64,000 bases of DNA from Anadara kagoshimensis (GCA_021292105.1 CM037874.1:38368404-38432403); one strand, 5' to 3'; shown: positions 46,735 through 58,792, counted from the stretch's first letter. Numbers and translations: made by a program. The notes: generated by a model from the sequence alone, not told the origin.

Positions 46735-48027
46735 CGAGGGGAAGTCAGAAAACAACGTATTCAGCCAAGCGTACCATACATTTTCTTTTCTTTACTTATT
46801 CAGACAATATCACATTCCGCCATTTTTAACATATCAAGTTTATTTGTCACAATATATTTGTGTAATTCTCAAAAGTATTTAAAGTTGGTGACCATCAAGT
46901 AGGATGTAAAATCAAAATGTTGAGTTTAGGGCAGTAATAAAGTTCCTCACAGTAAAGGGATCAGATGCCAAAAAAAAATTACCGGCGAATGGCCGAAGTG
47001 TACGGTGACAGTGGTCCTGCTTATTCCACAGTGGCAAAATGGTCGGCTGAATTTTAAACGTGGGCGCACCTCACTGAAGGATGACCCACAGTCAGGTCGA
47101 CTTGCTGATGCCATCACAAAGGAAATTGTCACGTCTGTGGAGACCCTTATCATGAATGATCGTCGAATTAGGATTGATGACATGGCTATGGAATGTGACA
47201 TTTAACATGAACGTGTATACACGGTTATCCACGGGCATTTTTGGGATGTCAAAAATATCCGCAAGATGGGTCTCCAGAAACCTTTTCGTGCAGGATCGCT
47301 TCCAAAGACTCAAGTTAAGTAGGGAGCTTCTTGGCATTTATAATGATAACCCGAAGAGCTTCAATTTACGTGCAGTAACTGGTGATGAAACACGGATTCA
47401 TCATTGGGACCTAGAAACCAAAAAAGAGAGTCTATGCAATGGAAACACCCTGGCCCATCCCAAACAAAGAAATTCAGAACCTAACCATCAGCTGGCAAAG
47501 TCATGGCCACTGTCTTTTGGGTGTTCTGTCTAAGGGTGTTCTGTTAATCAATTATAAACCTGCTTGAATCTCTATCACTGGGGCTTACTATACTGATCTA
47601 ATGAAGCAGCTGAAAGCTGCTAATAAATCAAAAAGGAGGGGAAAGTTGAGCCGAGTGACATTGCTTCTTCACGACAATGCTCCTTTGCACAAGTCAAGTT
47701 TTGCAGCGATTCGTGAATTCAAGTTCGAACAACCTAATCACTCACCTAGTGTCCCGGTTTGACACCCAGTAATTATTTCCTATTTAGAAATTTGAAATCC
47801 CATTTACGGGGAATCGGATCTCCTGATAATGATGGACTTAAGGCTGTCACATAGGCATGGTTTCAGGACCAAACCAAAGACTTTTATTTTAAATTAAAGA
47901 CGGTCTGAAAGAAAAGTGAGCTAAGTGCATTGGGTTAAATGCGGACTATATTGAAAAATAATAATAAAATGTATGGTTTGTTGCGGCAATATATACCCCG
48001 TTCTATGAACTTTTTGACCTCCCTTCG
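46735..48027 (+). mobile_element. Mariner element, full-length but dead
   Basis: It is flanked by TA on both sides (46733-46734, 48028-48029). The ends are CGAGGGGAAGTCAGAAAAC and, inverted, CGAAGGGAGGTCAAAAAGT. The length of 1,293 bp is normal for mariner. The interior is a decayed transposase. The ends and the TA duplication place it in the Tc1/mariner superfamily. Confidence 0.9.
46935..47960 (+). pseudogene. Mariner transposase pseudogene
   Basis: The N-terminal helix-turn-helix part is recognisable (RRMAEVYGDSGPAYSTVAKW, then GRTSLKDDPQSGRLADA). The first catalytic Asp is in VTGDETRIHHWDLETK at about 47375, and the second is in LLLHDNAPLHKS at about 47665. The third Asp, expected about 34 residues later, falls in a stretch with a stop (near 47760) and is lost. 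At least four frame changes and stops occur. The later FRNLKSHL-like and SPDN segments confirm the family. Confidence 0.9.
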
Positions 48028-49701
48028 TATGTTCTTTAGCACAAAAATCCTTTCAAGTCAAAATTGTTTTCATATGATAATCTTGTTTATTTGTGGTAAT
48101 ACTTGTTTAAAGAGAACCTTCACTTTATTACAGGATTTGATGAATCGTGTTGTACAAATCACTTGACCATGTAAGCAATATCGGCATATGCACGTGTTTT
48201 TCTCTTTTTTAATTAAAAAAACGGTAGATTTTGGGAAAAGTAAAAATGTATTTAATTATGTTTACGTTATTCTTTATACTGCTCAGCTTAAGAGCCTAAT
48301 AGCTCATGCTTTCTGACCGCTTACATTGAGACACATCGGATACAAACATACCAATTAATGTCTAAACCACAATATTGTATTTGTATTATGTATATTGATT
48401 GCATGACCATTAGTTTTATAATTATTGTCTACATTATGAACTGTGAATATTTAAAGTTTTGCTTTCATTTATTTTTAAGATGTTTCACCACACCTAAACA
48501 AAACATTGGCAACAATCAAAATCTGTATAGTTTTTTATAGCTCGACGCGAAAATAAAAATATGCGAATCAATTGTATTTTTCGCTAAGGACGAAAATTGT
48601 CCAACATGACCATGTATCGATTAAGAGTGAAATATTTTGGTAAACACAAGACTTTTATTTTAATGTCATTAATGTAGAAGCAAGTATCCGCCCATTTAGT
48701 CTAAAATAGACGACGAACCGTTTTTTTAGGTTGTGTGTCTTTTAACAACCGCAATAACAAAGACCAATACAGTGAAGTAAATGTTGACACGATAAAAAGG
48801 GGAAACATAGAAAAGCCACTGATATCAACTGTGAACGTCCCTAGGTAAACTGTCAACTTTTATAATTCTATTCATATTTGAGATCCCCAATACAAGGAGG
48901 ATTTTTGGAATTGTGATTTGAAATAGTGCCACAGACTGATAAGAGAAGGGGAGGGTTCAGTATCCTAAAAAACTACACAATTGAAGGTTGTAAAGATTCA
49001 ATGCACAATGTATATATCAAGATTCTTATGTTTAGAGTATAGATTTCCTGTATTACTAAATGACGGATACTACAAAATAGAGAATGATCTGAGAAATCAT
49101 AAAGTGTAAATACTTTAATATTTGTTTTAATAATTTAACTTTCTTCAGGTATTCATCCTAGGTATTTGTAAACTTCTCCATAAAATTAAATTCATTTACA
49201 CCTTATTGCAATTTTGAAAACTTTGAGTCATCGATTAAACTAAAACTAAAACAATACATACAAAGCATTATAGTAAGTTCAAATAAAAGCTGATATATAT
49301 CTTCGAATATTTTGTTATAGTCCCTCCATGGAACGATTGCACAGTGTTTATAAACCCGATGGATTTAAATAACGCATTTAGGTGTAAGTAGACTATCACC
49401 GAATGTGTAAAATCACGCCGATTTTTTCTATATTAGTTACAATTACCCTAATATTAAAATAGATTCGCAGTATACTTTGCCATAAGATCGTGGGCGACCT
49501 AAATATAATAAACGACAATCGTGGCTTAATGCACCACTGAGGTGTTTAACCTCAGGATTTTTCACGTTCACGTGCACGTTGTCGAGGCAGTCAGTTGAAG
49601 GAAATTTGCGTGGAAGGATAAATGCAATGACATTTTGACTAACAGATTGAACATATTCTGTCATTGAGATCTACTAATTAAAGTGGATTTTGAACCAGTT
49701 T
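48028..49701. other. AT-rich stretch with one exon candidate
   Basis: Apart from 49321-49381, no gene or repeat is recognised. A splice-like CTTTCTTCAG at 49149 precedes a 13-base segment and GTATTTG, and I do not support it as an exon. Confidence 0.4.
49321..49381 (+). CDS. Possible host exon of 61-63 nt
   Basis: Acceptor ATATTTTGTTATAG, then one open frame reading PPWNDCTVFINPMDLNNAF, ending at TTTAG|GTGTAAGT or two bases later at GT|GTAAGT. The other two frames contain stops, and the open one has coding-like composition. No family is recognised and no partner exon was found. Confidence 0.28.
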
Positions 49702-50189
49702 CTTTAAGGAGTACCTATAACGAAAATTTTTTATTTCTCAATTTTGTTATATACCATTCAAATATCACAATATAGAAAACCGCATCAAAATTGATGACCA
49801 AATAAGAAAGTTATATCGGTTTGAAGGCCTTGAATTTGGCCCTCTCTGGGTACCTGTAAGTGAAACGACCCATATCGAGGCTGATCCGTTTGTGACGTCA
49901 TTTAAGTAACTGTTGTAGTTACTAACGGCCAGTACTAATAATGCTAATGTAGCGACATATTATATGATGAATGGACAAAAAATTAACGACTCTGACGTGC
50001 ATCTGTATATGTCATATAATTCCTCGTTATTTGGGAAAGAAATAGACAACCTTAAAATTGATGAAATTGGCGTTTAGCTCCAGAAACAGACGATGATACG
50101 ATGTACTTTACTGAGTGGAGACCCAGAATTTTTTAATGTTAGCCTAGACATAGCTAAATATATGCGTCGAGTATTATTTATCAAGTATA

Positions 50190-50328
50190 CAAAAATTAAT
50201 TGTTTTTATTTTAAATTATTTTGAACCTGCTACAGACGTCCTGAAAAAATGCAACCTAACATCGAAACGTGGCACCGCAGTTTTTTTCTCAGTTAACTTA
50301 TTTACAAATGTTCAGTATCTAATGTTAA

Positions 50329-50375
<47 letters not shown>

Positions 50376-50632
50376 ATACATGTGATGTTGACAATTTACG
50401 AAAATTAATTGTCACTTGTTAAAATTTAAAAAAAAAGATTAAATTTTATTATTAAATCATACAGAACCTGCTACACACAACAAACTTTGCATAATTTTCA
50501 ACTAAACATAGGTGAAACGTGACACCGGCGTCAAATACAACACAGGCAGTTGTTCACGCAATTAAATATTTTTTACTAAGTTAACTTATTGACAAAAGTT
50601 TAGTTTATAATGCTAATAAATAAATAAAACAA

Positions 50633-50675
<43 letters not shown>

Positions 50676-50690
50676 ATGTGATGTTGACAT
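50190..50690. repeat. Two copies of a repeat ending in (AATA)n and TGTGATGTTGACA
   Basis: Both copies contain GAACCTGCTACA, a GAAACGTG.CACCG segment, TTAACTTATT and TTAG.TTATAATGCTAATAAA-type sequence. They then run into an AATA microsatellite (50328-50378 and 50620-50677) and end TGTGATGTTGACA. The first copy is about 205 bp and the second about 265 bp. Confidence 0.75.
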
Positions 50691-50695
50691 TTTTA

Positions 50696-53106
50696 AAGGA
50701 CTGGTCACACAGCGCTTTACGGCTTCATCACGGCCATAACCCGTCAAAAAGTGATTTCCTGTGAAGCAGACAATGTTGTTCGCGTTGATGTCGAGTTTAA
50801 GACGAGTTACAGTCGATTTATAGACGTGGTAGGACGCGGCGAAAAATCTGAACGGCGTCGGACGCGGCAAAAAGTTATGAACTGCTCAAAACTTTAGTAC
50901 GCGGACAACCATGGGCGGCACACGTGGTAAAGACGTGCAACGCATTTGAAACACACTTGATTATCCGTGTTCCGACAGCGATTAAAACTTGGAGAGACGC
51001 GGTAAGACCCGAAAGTTTAGCGGCCTTTTACGGGCATAGCACGGTAATCGGACGCGTGATAGGCGGTTGTATCACGGGAAATAGCGCGTGTTTAGCGGCT
51101 AATCACTAAGAAATGGATTTTTCCGCGTACATATCACTACCTTAACCCGTTAAAAGACGCCTGGAACAAGTTCTAAATACGATTGATCATTGTCTCATCA
51201 CTTCTGTATCAATTTTGATTAGCGGAATATAAATACTGAGACTTCTGCATTTGCAATCAAGATGTCAAGGGGTGAACATGAACTGTCAACGCCGTGATTC
51301 CTCATCTTCATGCTCCAGCACCAACAGGACCAACTAACACAGGTCCAACATATCCTTGCTGAGAGAAGGAGGAGGAGGGTGGTGTGGAACATCTTGGTGC
51401 GTGACTGGATTGCGAGGAGACCTCAACTGGGGCTTTAGGATCGCCTTATGATCGAGCTGCGTAGTTAAGATCCAAGAGTCGTTTGAGCTTTATGGGGCTG
51501 TCTCCTGCGATGTACGATGAAATTGTGCAGATTGACACCAACCTTTACCATGGAGACCACCTATTGGAGAGCACCCATTGAACAAGGCCTGAAGGCTGCT
51601 ATCACCCTGATGCACCTTGCTTCTGGCTCCAAGTACCGTGAGATGCAATATGCCTGGAGGGTCCCCCACAACACCATAAGTCTAGTGGTGCGTGAACTTT
51701 GTGAGACCTTCGTCCACGAGTATGCTCATGAGATGCTCTCCCCGCCAGAGGCACTGAGGCCCGGTGGCGCCATGTAGTTGATGATTGGTACCACAGATGG
51801 AATTGTCTACAAGTCGTTTGGGCTATTGGGAGCATATTGCATGTAAAGCTCCTGCCAACACTGGGTCCGACTACTTAGACCATAAAGGTTTCTTAAGTAT
51901 CCTCCTAGCAGTCGTATCTTCGGACTGCAAGTTTCTGTGGATAAACGTAATCGCCAAGGAGTCCTCCTCTGATGCCCACATCTACGATAAAAGTTAGTAC
52001 AAGGGGGTCTGCAGAACTATGACATCGCCGGCTTCCCACAGCCAGATCCTCTGCCAGGTGACACACAGGATGTACCCTACTTCGTGGTAGTTGACGATGC
52101 CTTCGGACTCCGGACCTACATGATGAAGCCCTACGCTAATAGCCTAAATAGGGACATGCCCAGGGAGCAGAGGATATTTAACTATCGACTGTTGCGAGCC
52201 AGACAGGTAGTTGAAAATTCGTTCAGGGTCCTTACAAACAGATTTTCAAGTTCTCCCGACTACCATGATGCATGGAGCTGATACTGTCAGGCTGCTAGTC
52301 AATGCGTTCGTTCTCATTCATTACCTGATGAAATCACGTTACCCGGTGATGCAGAACAGGCTGCTGGACTGTGGGCGTCTAGATGGAGCCCTGGTGCTTG
52401 GTGTGAAGACAGGAAACTTGAAGACACGAGGCCTAATAGAGTACCAGGATCTTACAGAGATCTCAGGCTAGAGGAACCTTATTATGCACTTGTGCAAGGG
52501 TGCCGTGGCAGGATGACATGCTCCTCTCCCATTAGATATGCTTACTGATTATGTTAGTTAGGGAAGCTGAAGCACTAATATGTAAATGTTGCTGTGATAA
52601 TGATGGTTAGTATATGTACTGCAGCTGATGGCATTACATATTGTATTAATGTAATGGGTTGAAATGTAAAATTCAGTTTTGACTTTATTAGATTAAAAAT
52701 AAATTAAAAGTTTTATATGCGTGGCAAGCCGCCCTTCCGACGACGCCGAGCCGCGGTTATCCGTGATTGGGCAGTGCTGTGGCAGTGGAGTGCCCGTTTT
52801 ACGTCCGCGTTCAAAACGTGATCGGTTGTGCTACATACGTGATGAGGCCGCGGTTAGCCGTGGTAACTTGCCGCTTTTTCCCCGCGTTCGAAAACGTGCA
52901 AACTTGTTTTTAGCCTTACACGTGACTGAACTTGGTTAGCCTTGCTTAGGCAGTGCTTCAGCAGTGGAACAGCCGCCAACGGCCATACTCCGTACAAAGC
53001 ACGATCAAGCCAAAATTGATCAAAAATTACCATTTATGACCACGTCCATCAGGTTTTCATAACTTTTTATACGTGATTTAGACGTTGAGTGCTGTGTGAC
53101 CTGGGC
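50696..53106 (+). mobile_element. PIF/Harbinger element
   Basis: It is flanked by TTA on both sides (50693-50695, 53107-53109), the target preference of this superfamily. The ends are CTGGTCACACAGCGCTTTAC and, inverted, CCAGGTCACACAGCACTCAA. GC-rich subterminal arms (50700-51110, 52720-53100) flank a decayed transposase. The length is 2.4 kb. Confidence 0.85.
51370..52470 (+). pseudogene. PIF/Harbinger transposase pseudogene (HARBI1-like)
   Basis: Segments in order are VRDWIARRPQLGL (about 51400), METTYWRAPIEQGLKAAI then MHLASGSKYREMQYA (51550-51660), and a GTTDG segment where the first catalytic Asp is expected. Next come KAPANTGSDYLDHKGFLSIL and LAVVSSDCKFLWIN (51850-51945), then VVDDAFGLRTYMMKPYA (52085-52135), and finally IFNYRLLRARQVVENSFRVL with the catalytic Glu (52170-52235). 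Several frame changes and stops separate the segments. The family's DDE nuclease normally works with a separate Myb-like protein, which is not seen here. Confidence 0.88.
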
Positions 53107-54032
53107 TTAAGTCCGAAAAGACCCCAGGTTTCTAAACAATGTATTTCAAAGGCCAAATTTTCCCGATTATGAAGAAAACGAAAAAGGAATTTGACAAAAG
53201 TAAATGCTGTAATTTAATTCATACATTAAAAAATGCCCGTCTTGTCGCCCGCGTTCAAATAATATTAGTCAATCATCAAAACCTATAACGTTTCTACGAT
53301 CCTGAACCGGCTTATGACGAACAATTATTTATTTATTTATTTATTAAAAAAAATAAAGGAGTATTATTTATTTATTCAACATTAAAAATTAAATGACCGG
53401 TCGAAAAGTTTTTTTAAAAATGTTATTATTCAAAATTAGATAATATTGTCAGATATTAGTCTTTTACTCTAGTTTTTATACATAATTACATTTTCATAAT
53501 CAGTGTGAAATTCTAAATCCAAGACAAAATCAAACGATTCAAGTAGTAGATTTACAGTTGTCATAAAATTACTCTATCCGAACACCTGCCAATCAATTTT
53601 GTTAATTGTAAGAACACATTGTTGATTAAAGGTACGGGTCTCAATCAATGGAATTCTAATAGACAAACATTTAATCAAGGTGGACTAATAATAATTTGCG
53701 TAATCATTGGTAGCTATATAGGTGTCAGTCGGATGTAAATTCTACTTCATCAAATGCATTTGTCGTGAAATATAAAAATAATTTTTAGCTGGTTCATTAT
53801 ATAAGTAATGTAGATAAATAGTATTCTGTGGGGTCTGCTTAATTAAATGACGTCACTGCACGGGGTCCCAAAAACCGAGCTTTTTGATCTGCATTAAGGG
53901 GAGGTGTATTACAAACTTGCCGATATCTCCCTTATTTCGGCATGGATTTTTATAAAATTTTCGCATTAAGTCATATTTAATTATGGAGAATAACATATGT
54001 AAAAATCAAAAATCGTTACAGGTACTCTAAAG

Positions 54033-55574
54033 AGAGGTATTTACAATGGCTGTATTGCATATGGTCAATGATCCACAGTACTTGTTCCATTCGAAAGTAA
54101 CGACGTTTTCAGTTATCTGTGTAAATTAATATATTAAACCAGTTTTGATTTTACAGCACTAGACGGCTGTTTAGTTTTAAAATAGTGTCCTTCTTATAAT
54201 TCATTTTATAAATGCTTAAAATTTGGAAATGAAAAAAATGTTTTTAACTACTGCATGAGATATGTACGTTCCGTTAAAGGTCATTGGGCCCATCCATACT
54301 GTATGTGAAACTTGTTGTCCATAATCTATTTCTCCACTTTTCTTATTATTATTTAACTGTCTGCACGCTCCCTGTGCGTTATTTTCTCTTAATCTCAAGT
54401 AAAATTTATAGTAAGATTGTATAAATCATGTTGTTGTAAAAGCCGCACTTTAAATTGACAACATAGCTGCCGTTACAATGGATACAGGTTGTTGGAGACT
54501 GTCGTCATTGTGCTTTCCGCAATTACAATCTAGTGTGCAAGGACAAAAATTAAAATACATAAAAATAATTAAAAAAACCACCGAAAGTAGGTATTACATC
54601 GACAGTTTTTGGTATGTCGTACACAGAAAATAAGAATCTATAAAATGAAATTCTGAACAGCTCTACCACTTTTGGCAAATTAAGTCGAATGATTATCTTC
54701 TGAGGTTCATCTCGTCAGTCAGTTTTAGTTTGAATCCTCAATGTTGAGTTGAGGTCTAATGAGGATTTACGTCCAAGTCAATAATATTTCACTTATATTT
54801 CTAAACAGAATTATTCAAAATTTTTACACATGACACAATGAACAAATTTACGGTTGCGGGTTTAATTAAAAATACTTCAAATATGAATAAACTGATTTTA
54901 TTGCACTTTAAAATTTTCTCTATAATAAAAACAACAAGGTATCCAACTTCAAATAATTTGCTATAAATAGACTCACGGGGTAATAAAAGTGCAATAAAAT
55001 TAGCTTATGTGGTATGTAGTTCAGAACGTCGTCAGATATGATAAAATAGCAACATATATGATTGTTGAGTCGATAAATTAATAACTAAAAAAATAAAATG
55101 TCTGACCCAAAGCGCCTATGAAATAATGTCACAAATACGACTTTATCCCTGTAATAAATTGCCATTGCGGACTGTGAAGTATTTGTCATAGTATATACAA
55201 TTTCAGCTTTATATAATGTTTATGTTACAGTCGATATATGAGATATTATGTAATAATAATTTTATCTATACCAAACTTATAATTTAAATTTGAAATTTAA
55301 AAACAGTTAGTGTTTGAAATATGTTTTAATTAAGATTATTTCGGAATTGCACAGGAGAGATGATCAGATAAAAATTATAAAAATGCTGCTGATACCGTAT
55401 TGTATTAAAATTTAATGCGATAGAAGAATATTCTGCACCAAATGTTACAAAACACGTGGCCACAAACATAGTCTGAACATTATCCATCAATGTCTGCATT
55501 GCTGGTCAAATGTTATATACATAGAAAATATAAGAACAGGGACCAGTTCCACAAAAGATGATTAAAGAATGATT
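54033..55574. other. AT-rich stretch with a SINE tail
   Basis: No gene is recognised. The SINE tail at 54745-54812 is described separately. Confidence 0.45.
54745..54812 (-). mobile_element. SINE tail fragment
   Basis: The reverse complement reads ATATAAGTGAAATATTATTG, ACTTGGACGTAAAT, then a GAGTTGA-type remnant, the 3' tail of the RUDI-like family. The head is missing. Confidence 0.6.
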
Positions 55575-55995
55575 CCCAAAACGCCGAGCTATCCGCCTAT
55601 AGGAATATATACGCAAGAAACTAGGTTACACCCTTGTCAGGCCTCTATACCCGTCACTACTTCGAGGCCAAGTACAAATAAATCTCTGTGTAAATATGTA
55701 TACGTTGCATATGAATAAAATTTTTTCTTTTTTATATTGGCGCGTGTGGAAGCTGACTTTACTGGGTAGTTAGCTGTCTATATAATTTAAATGTTTGTTA
55801 TTCTGCACCCAAGTGTAGCGCTACTGCCATTACTTTCCTAGCACAAAAACAAAACCTCAGGTGTCACAATGACCTGTTTTGTTTTGCGTCATAATGCGTA
55901 TATGTTGTTTCTATTGACGGCATGTCAGTGTGATTTCATAGCAGAATACTTTGATTTAGGCCATCATACTTTTATTTAGATGAATTCAGTGATAG

Positions 55996-56154
55996 ATGGC
56001 ATTCAAGAAACTGAAGTTGTTAGAGCCACCTGTGCTTCAGAGAGTATGGTTGACACATGTGGAACATTTTTCAGACAAAATAGTGTTGCTAAGAGTTCGT
56101 GATAAAGACCAGTTTGAAGCTTTGTTAAGAGCAGTCCTCACGCAAAGCTTTTAG
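55996..56154 (+). CDS. Small ORF, possible captured exon, tentatively Tudor-like
   Basis: 52 codons from ATG to TAG, beginning MAFKKLKLLEPPVLQRVW, then a THVEHFSDKIVLLRV segment and RDKDQFEALL. The pattern V-x-x-T-H-V-E near the start followed by hydrophobic strands is reminiscent of the start of extended Tudor domains, but this is a loose resemblance. It sits inside the element with 27-bp ends, so it may be a host exon captured by a non-autonomous transposon. A splice acceptor-like TTTTATTTAG lies just upstream. It could also be an element gene or chance. Confidence 0.35.
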   Translation: MAFKKLKLLEPPVLQRVWLTHVEHFSDKIVLLRVRDKDQFEALLRAVLTQSF

Positions 56155-56696
56155 ACTTAGTGCTGTGGATTTTACTGCTATAACCTTTGTTACAAGATGC
56201 TACGTCCAGTCAATGTACATGTATAATAGCCACCATCAGAAAGGCCATTTGTATAATCGAAATCAATTTCTCTACTTTAACTATAAAATATTCTTATTCG
56301 CCAAACCTCAGGTTCATGATATTTAGTCGTGTCCATCTAGTGACATTCATCACATATGAAACCTACCCCGACTTTTCGTCTATGGCCTTTCTTCGTGCGA
56401 CGAATGTAGTTAGAAAAGTTTTTGGCATTTTATTTACTAGTACCTGTTCAACATATACGAAACACACGGGAAATGACAAGTGGCCTTAAACTGAATTGTA
56501 ATGTCGTTATATATATTGTATGTATAAAACAAATATGCGTGCATGTCTTTTTTTTATTATGTTATTTTTTTTGGCATAAAAAATAATATTGCATTTAAAT
56601 TCTAGCACAAAGTAAGATAAAAAAAAAAAAGAAATAAGGCCGTAAAATATACATTTTATTAAAATAAAATAAGTTGAAAAATAAAAGTTAACTTTG

Positions 56697-56757
56697 GGAT
56701 TCGAATCAACAACATAAGACTTACTGGTACCTACGTATACCCACTACACCACGCAGG
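56697..56757 (-). other. tRNA-like segment
   Basis: The reverse complement starts ACCTGCGTGGTGTAGTGGG and has a B-box-like GATTCGAATCC. Stem pairing is poor and the variable part is irregular. It is a pseudo-tRNA or SINE head, not a confident tRNA gene. Confidence 0.35.
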
Positions 56758-57203
56758 TAATGATTGACAATAAGGTTTATTATATCAAGTACGAGTATAG
56801 TACGGTATATTAAGAGGTTATATTGGGGTAACTCTCAAAACATTGATTTTTTACAAAATTCAGTATCAGCGCATATCTCTCCATTAACCATTCTTTGCAT
56901 ATCTAACAGTAAAATAATATAGTTTTTATATTCAAAACATCTTTAATAGAGAGGCATGCGCTCTATATGTATTTATTAAAAACATGTTGATTTTCACTGA
57001 CTTGTTTCATGTTTGTATAGAGTTCTACGGAGACAAACCGAATAGATTGCCTGTGTTAAACATACAGTGCAATGTTTTACTGAGATTTCTACCATATTAA
57101 CTTTTACATAATGATAGTAGCTTTAGGTTTTTTTCACTATCAATATGTATTCAACATACTTTAAAATTTTGAATCTTATAGGCGGATAGCTCGGCGTTTT
57201 GGG

Positions 57204-57673
57204 TATCACTCTTTTCGATTTCTTTAAATTTTATTTCAGACGCTCGTGAAATTTAACGAATGATTATTTGTTGCTCCAAATTTGGTTGGTTTTAAAGACT
57301 GATTAAAATGACTACTGTTTAATTCATGTCTGGCGGATCACGTGTTTTTCGAGCTTTTAGTTATGAAAATCAATAAAATTTGCATCATGCCATATACCGT
57401 TATGAAGTATGCATTTTGTCGTAATAAATGAGCACTAAGGTACATACCATCTCAGCCGATTCATAAAATAATTGCTATCTATTTTATAATCCTTGCGACG
57501 ATCCGACATTGCAGACGAAAACTGGAATTAGAATCATGCGGGTTAAGAACACCGACTGCGCATGAACTGTCGGGCCGGGTAACATCGTCTGCTAGCGGTA
57601 CATTACAAGGGAAAGTATCGAGTAGTTGCCCTTACAATGTCATTGAAAATAACAGACGAAGTAAAAGAAGGTA
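57204..57673. other. Non-coding stretch
   Basis: No gene or repeat is recognised. The sequence becomes GC-richer toward 57500-57600. Confidence 0.4.
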
Positions 57674-57747
57674 TACCCTACACTACATGTATAACAAAAC
57701 ATAAAACGCAAATAGTCATTTACCGACTAGCCCGCCGTAGACGATAG
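57674..57747 (+). repeat. 74-bp direct repeat, copy 1
   Basis: It starts TACCCTACACTACATGTATA and ends CCGCCGTAGACGATAG. Copy 2 at 58218-58291 differs at about three positions. The spacing is 544 bp. Confidence 0.9.
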
Positions 57748-58117
57748 CCATGGATTCATTACAAGTTATATAAATATATAATTACGTGCTCAACAGATGC
57801 ACCAAAAACATTAACATTATACCAATATCCAATGACAATAATCAGATTATACACCTCAGTCTTCGACAATATATCAGCCGTCCAGAAAAAACTCAAACGG
57901 GTTTTTTTTTAACCGAAAAGAGAAATCTGTGTCCGAAAGACATGCACATATTGTCTCATGAGGTGGTGCTCGGACCTGCACAATAATATTGGACTATTAA
58001 AAATATAAGTGAAATAAATCAATATATATATAATTTGAGTTGTTATCCCGAACACGGGCGGCTATAGAATGAACAGCAGGCCTACCTGCTCCACGTTTTA
58101 AAACACGTGACCATATA
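57748..58117. other. Spacer between recombinase-element repeats
   Basis: An open frame of 66 codons at 57786-57986 has no recognised domain. Otherwise nothing is seen. Confidence 0.4.
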
Positions 58118-58214
58118 CTACACTGCCATTGGTCCTTTCAACGGCATCACCCTGTTAACACGTACCGTGTATACATTATTTTCCCGCTATTTGATAAAAC
58201 GCGGGAAAATACAT
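58118..58214 (+). repeat. 97-bp direct repeat, copy 1, with lox-like inverted repeat
   Basis: It starts TACACTGCCATTGGTCC and ends GCGGGAAAATACAT. As read, it is the same base for base as 58793-58889. It contains the inverted pair TATTTTCCCGC and GCGGGAAAATA around the 13-base spacer TATTTGATAAAAC. It abuts the second 74-bp repeat. Confidence 0.92.
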
Positions 58215-58217
58215 GTA

Positions 58218-58291
58218 TACCCTACACTACATGTATAACAAGACATAAAACGCAAATATTCATTTGCCGACTAGCCCGCCGTAGACGATAG
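58218..58291 (+). repeat. 74-bp direct repeat, copy 2
   Basis: Second copy of 57674-57747, directly after the 97-bp repeat and just downstream of the recombinase stop codon. Confidence 0.9.
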
Positions 58292-58316
58292 AATAACAAA
58301 GAACGGGTGGAATGAA

Positions 58317-58792
58317 TTAAAGATTTAATTTCTTAGAAACTTGCAAACGATGGTCTAAAGAATTTACAATATAGCCATCTTTGCTACTATCACACTTCCA
58401 CCTCCCATGTTTTTTCAAACACCTATCATTTACATCAGAATTTGCTGCTGTGGTTACACCACCAGATCTAAGAGAATGTAAACCTATGTTAAGATCATTG
58501 CAAACTAATTTCAATCTAGAAACTATACATTCTCTCGTTCTAGTATAGCTGAGCTTTTTGTTTTTATAAATAGGCTTAAGTCTTCCATTAGAATGAAAAA
58601 TAGGTCTGAATAAAAACATTTCTGGAGAAGAAATTTCTGAAACCCTAATGTAACGCAAATATATTTCATACGGGCATGCTACAGTATTCCCTTTTGAAAT
58701 CAAAACCTCATGACCTTGACGGAACTGATCAGTTTTACTCTTACTAATGCTCAAAATTAAATAGTCATCCTTAACTTGAACGTCACCCTCAG
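58317..58792 (-). pseudogene. Tyrosine recombinase, catalytic C-terminal part
   Basis: The frame is open from the edge of the 97-bp repeat at 58792 to a stop at 58317. It reads VQVKDDYLILSISKSKTDQF and later GLHSLRSGGVTTAANSD, KKHGRWKCDSSKDGYI. The HSLR box, the HGRW box and the Tyr of DGYI are the second to fourth conserved catalytic positions of tyrosine recombinases. The type is that of eukaryotic Crypton or DIRS/Ngaro mobile elements, which move by site-specific recombination. The N-terminal part lies beyond the inserted repeat, so the gene is broken. Confidence 0.85.

Larger units (their letters stand above)
49702..54032. mobile_element. 4.3-kb TIR element containing a nested Harbinger
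   Basis: The left end is CTTTAAGGAGTACCTATAAC then GA, and the right end is the inverted TCGTTACAGGTACTCTAAAG. Subterminally both sides carry GTGACGTCATTTAA, at about 49891 and 53845. No transposase of its own is seen. Inside are an (AATA)n-linked duplication (50190-50690) and a Harbinger element. Without the nested element it would be about 1.9 kb. Confidence 0.7.
55575..57203. mobile_element. 1.6-kb element with perfect 27-bp inverted ends
   Basis: CCCAAAACGCCGAGCTATCC then GCCTATA at 55575-55601 is exactly inverted at 57177-57203. The match continues weakly outward (GAATGATT versus GAGTGATA). It encloses a 52-codon open frame, a tRNA-like segment and AT-rich DNA. No transposase is visible. 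Confidence 0.75.

Noticed and set aside
50613..50870. Minus-strand open frame ending in repeated LFIY
   Set aside because: The tail is translation of the AATA microsatellite and the rest is the Harbinger subterminal region.
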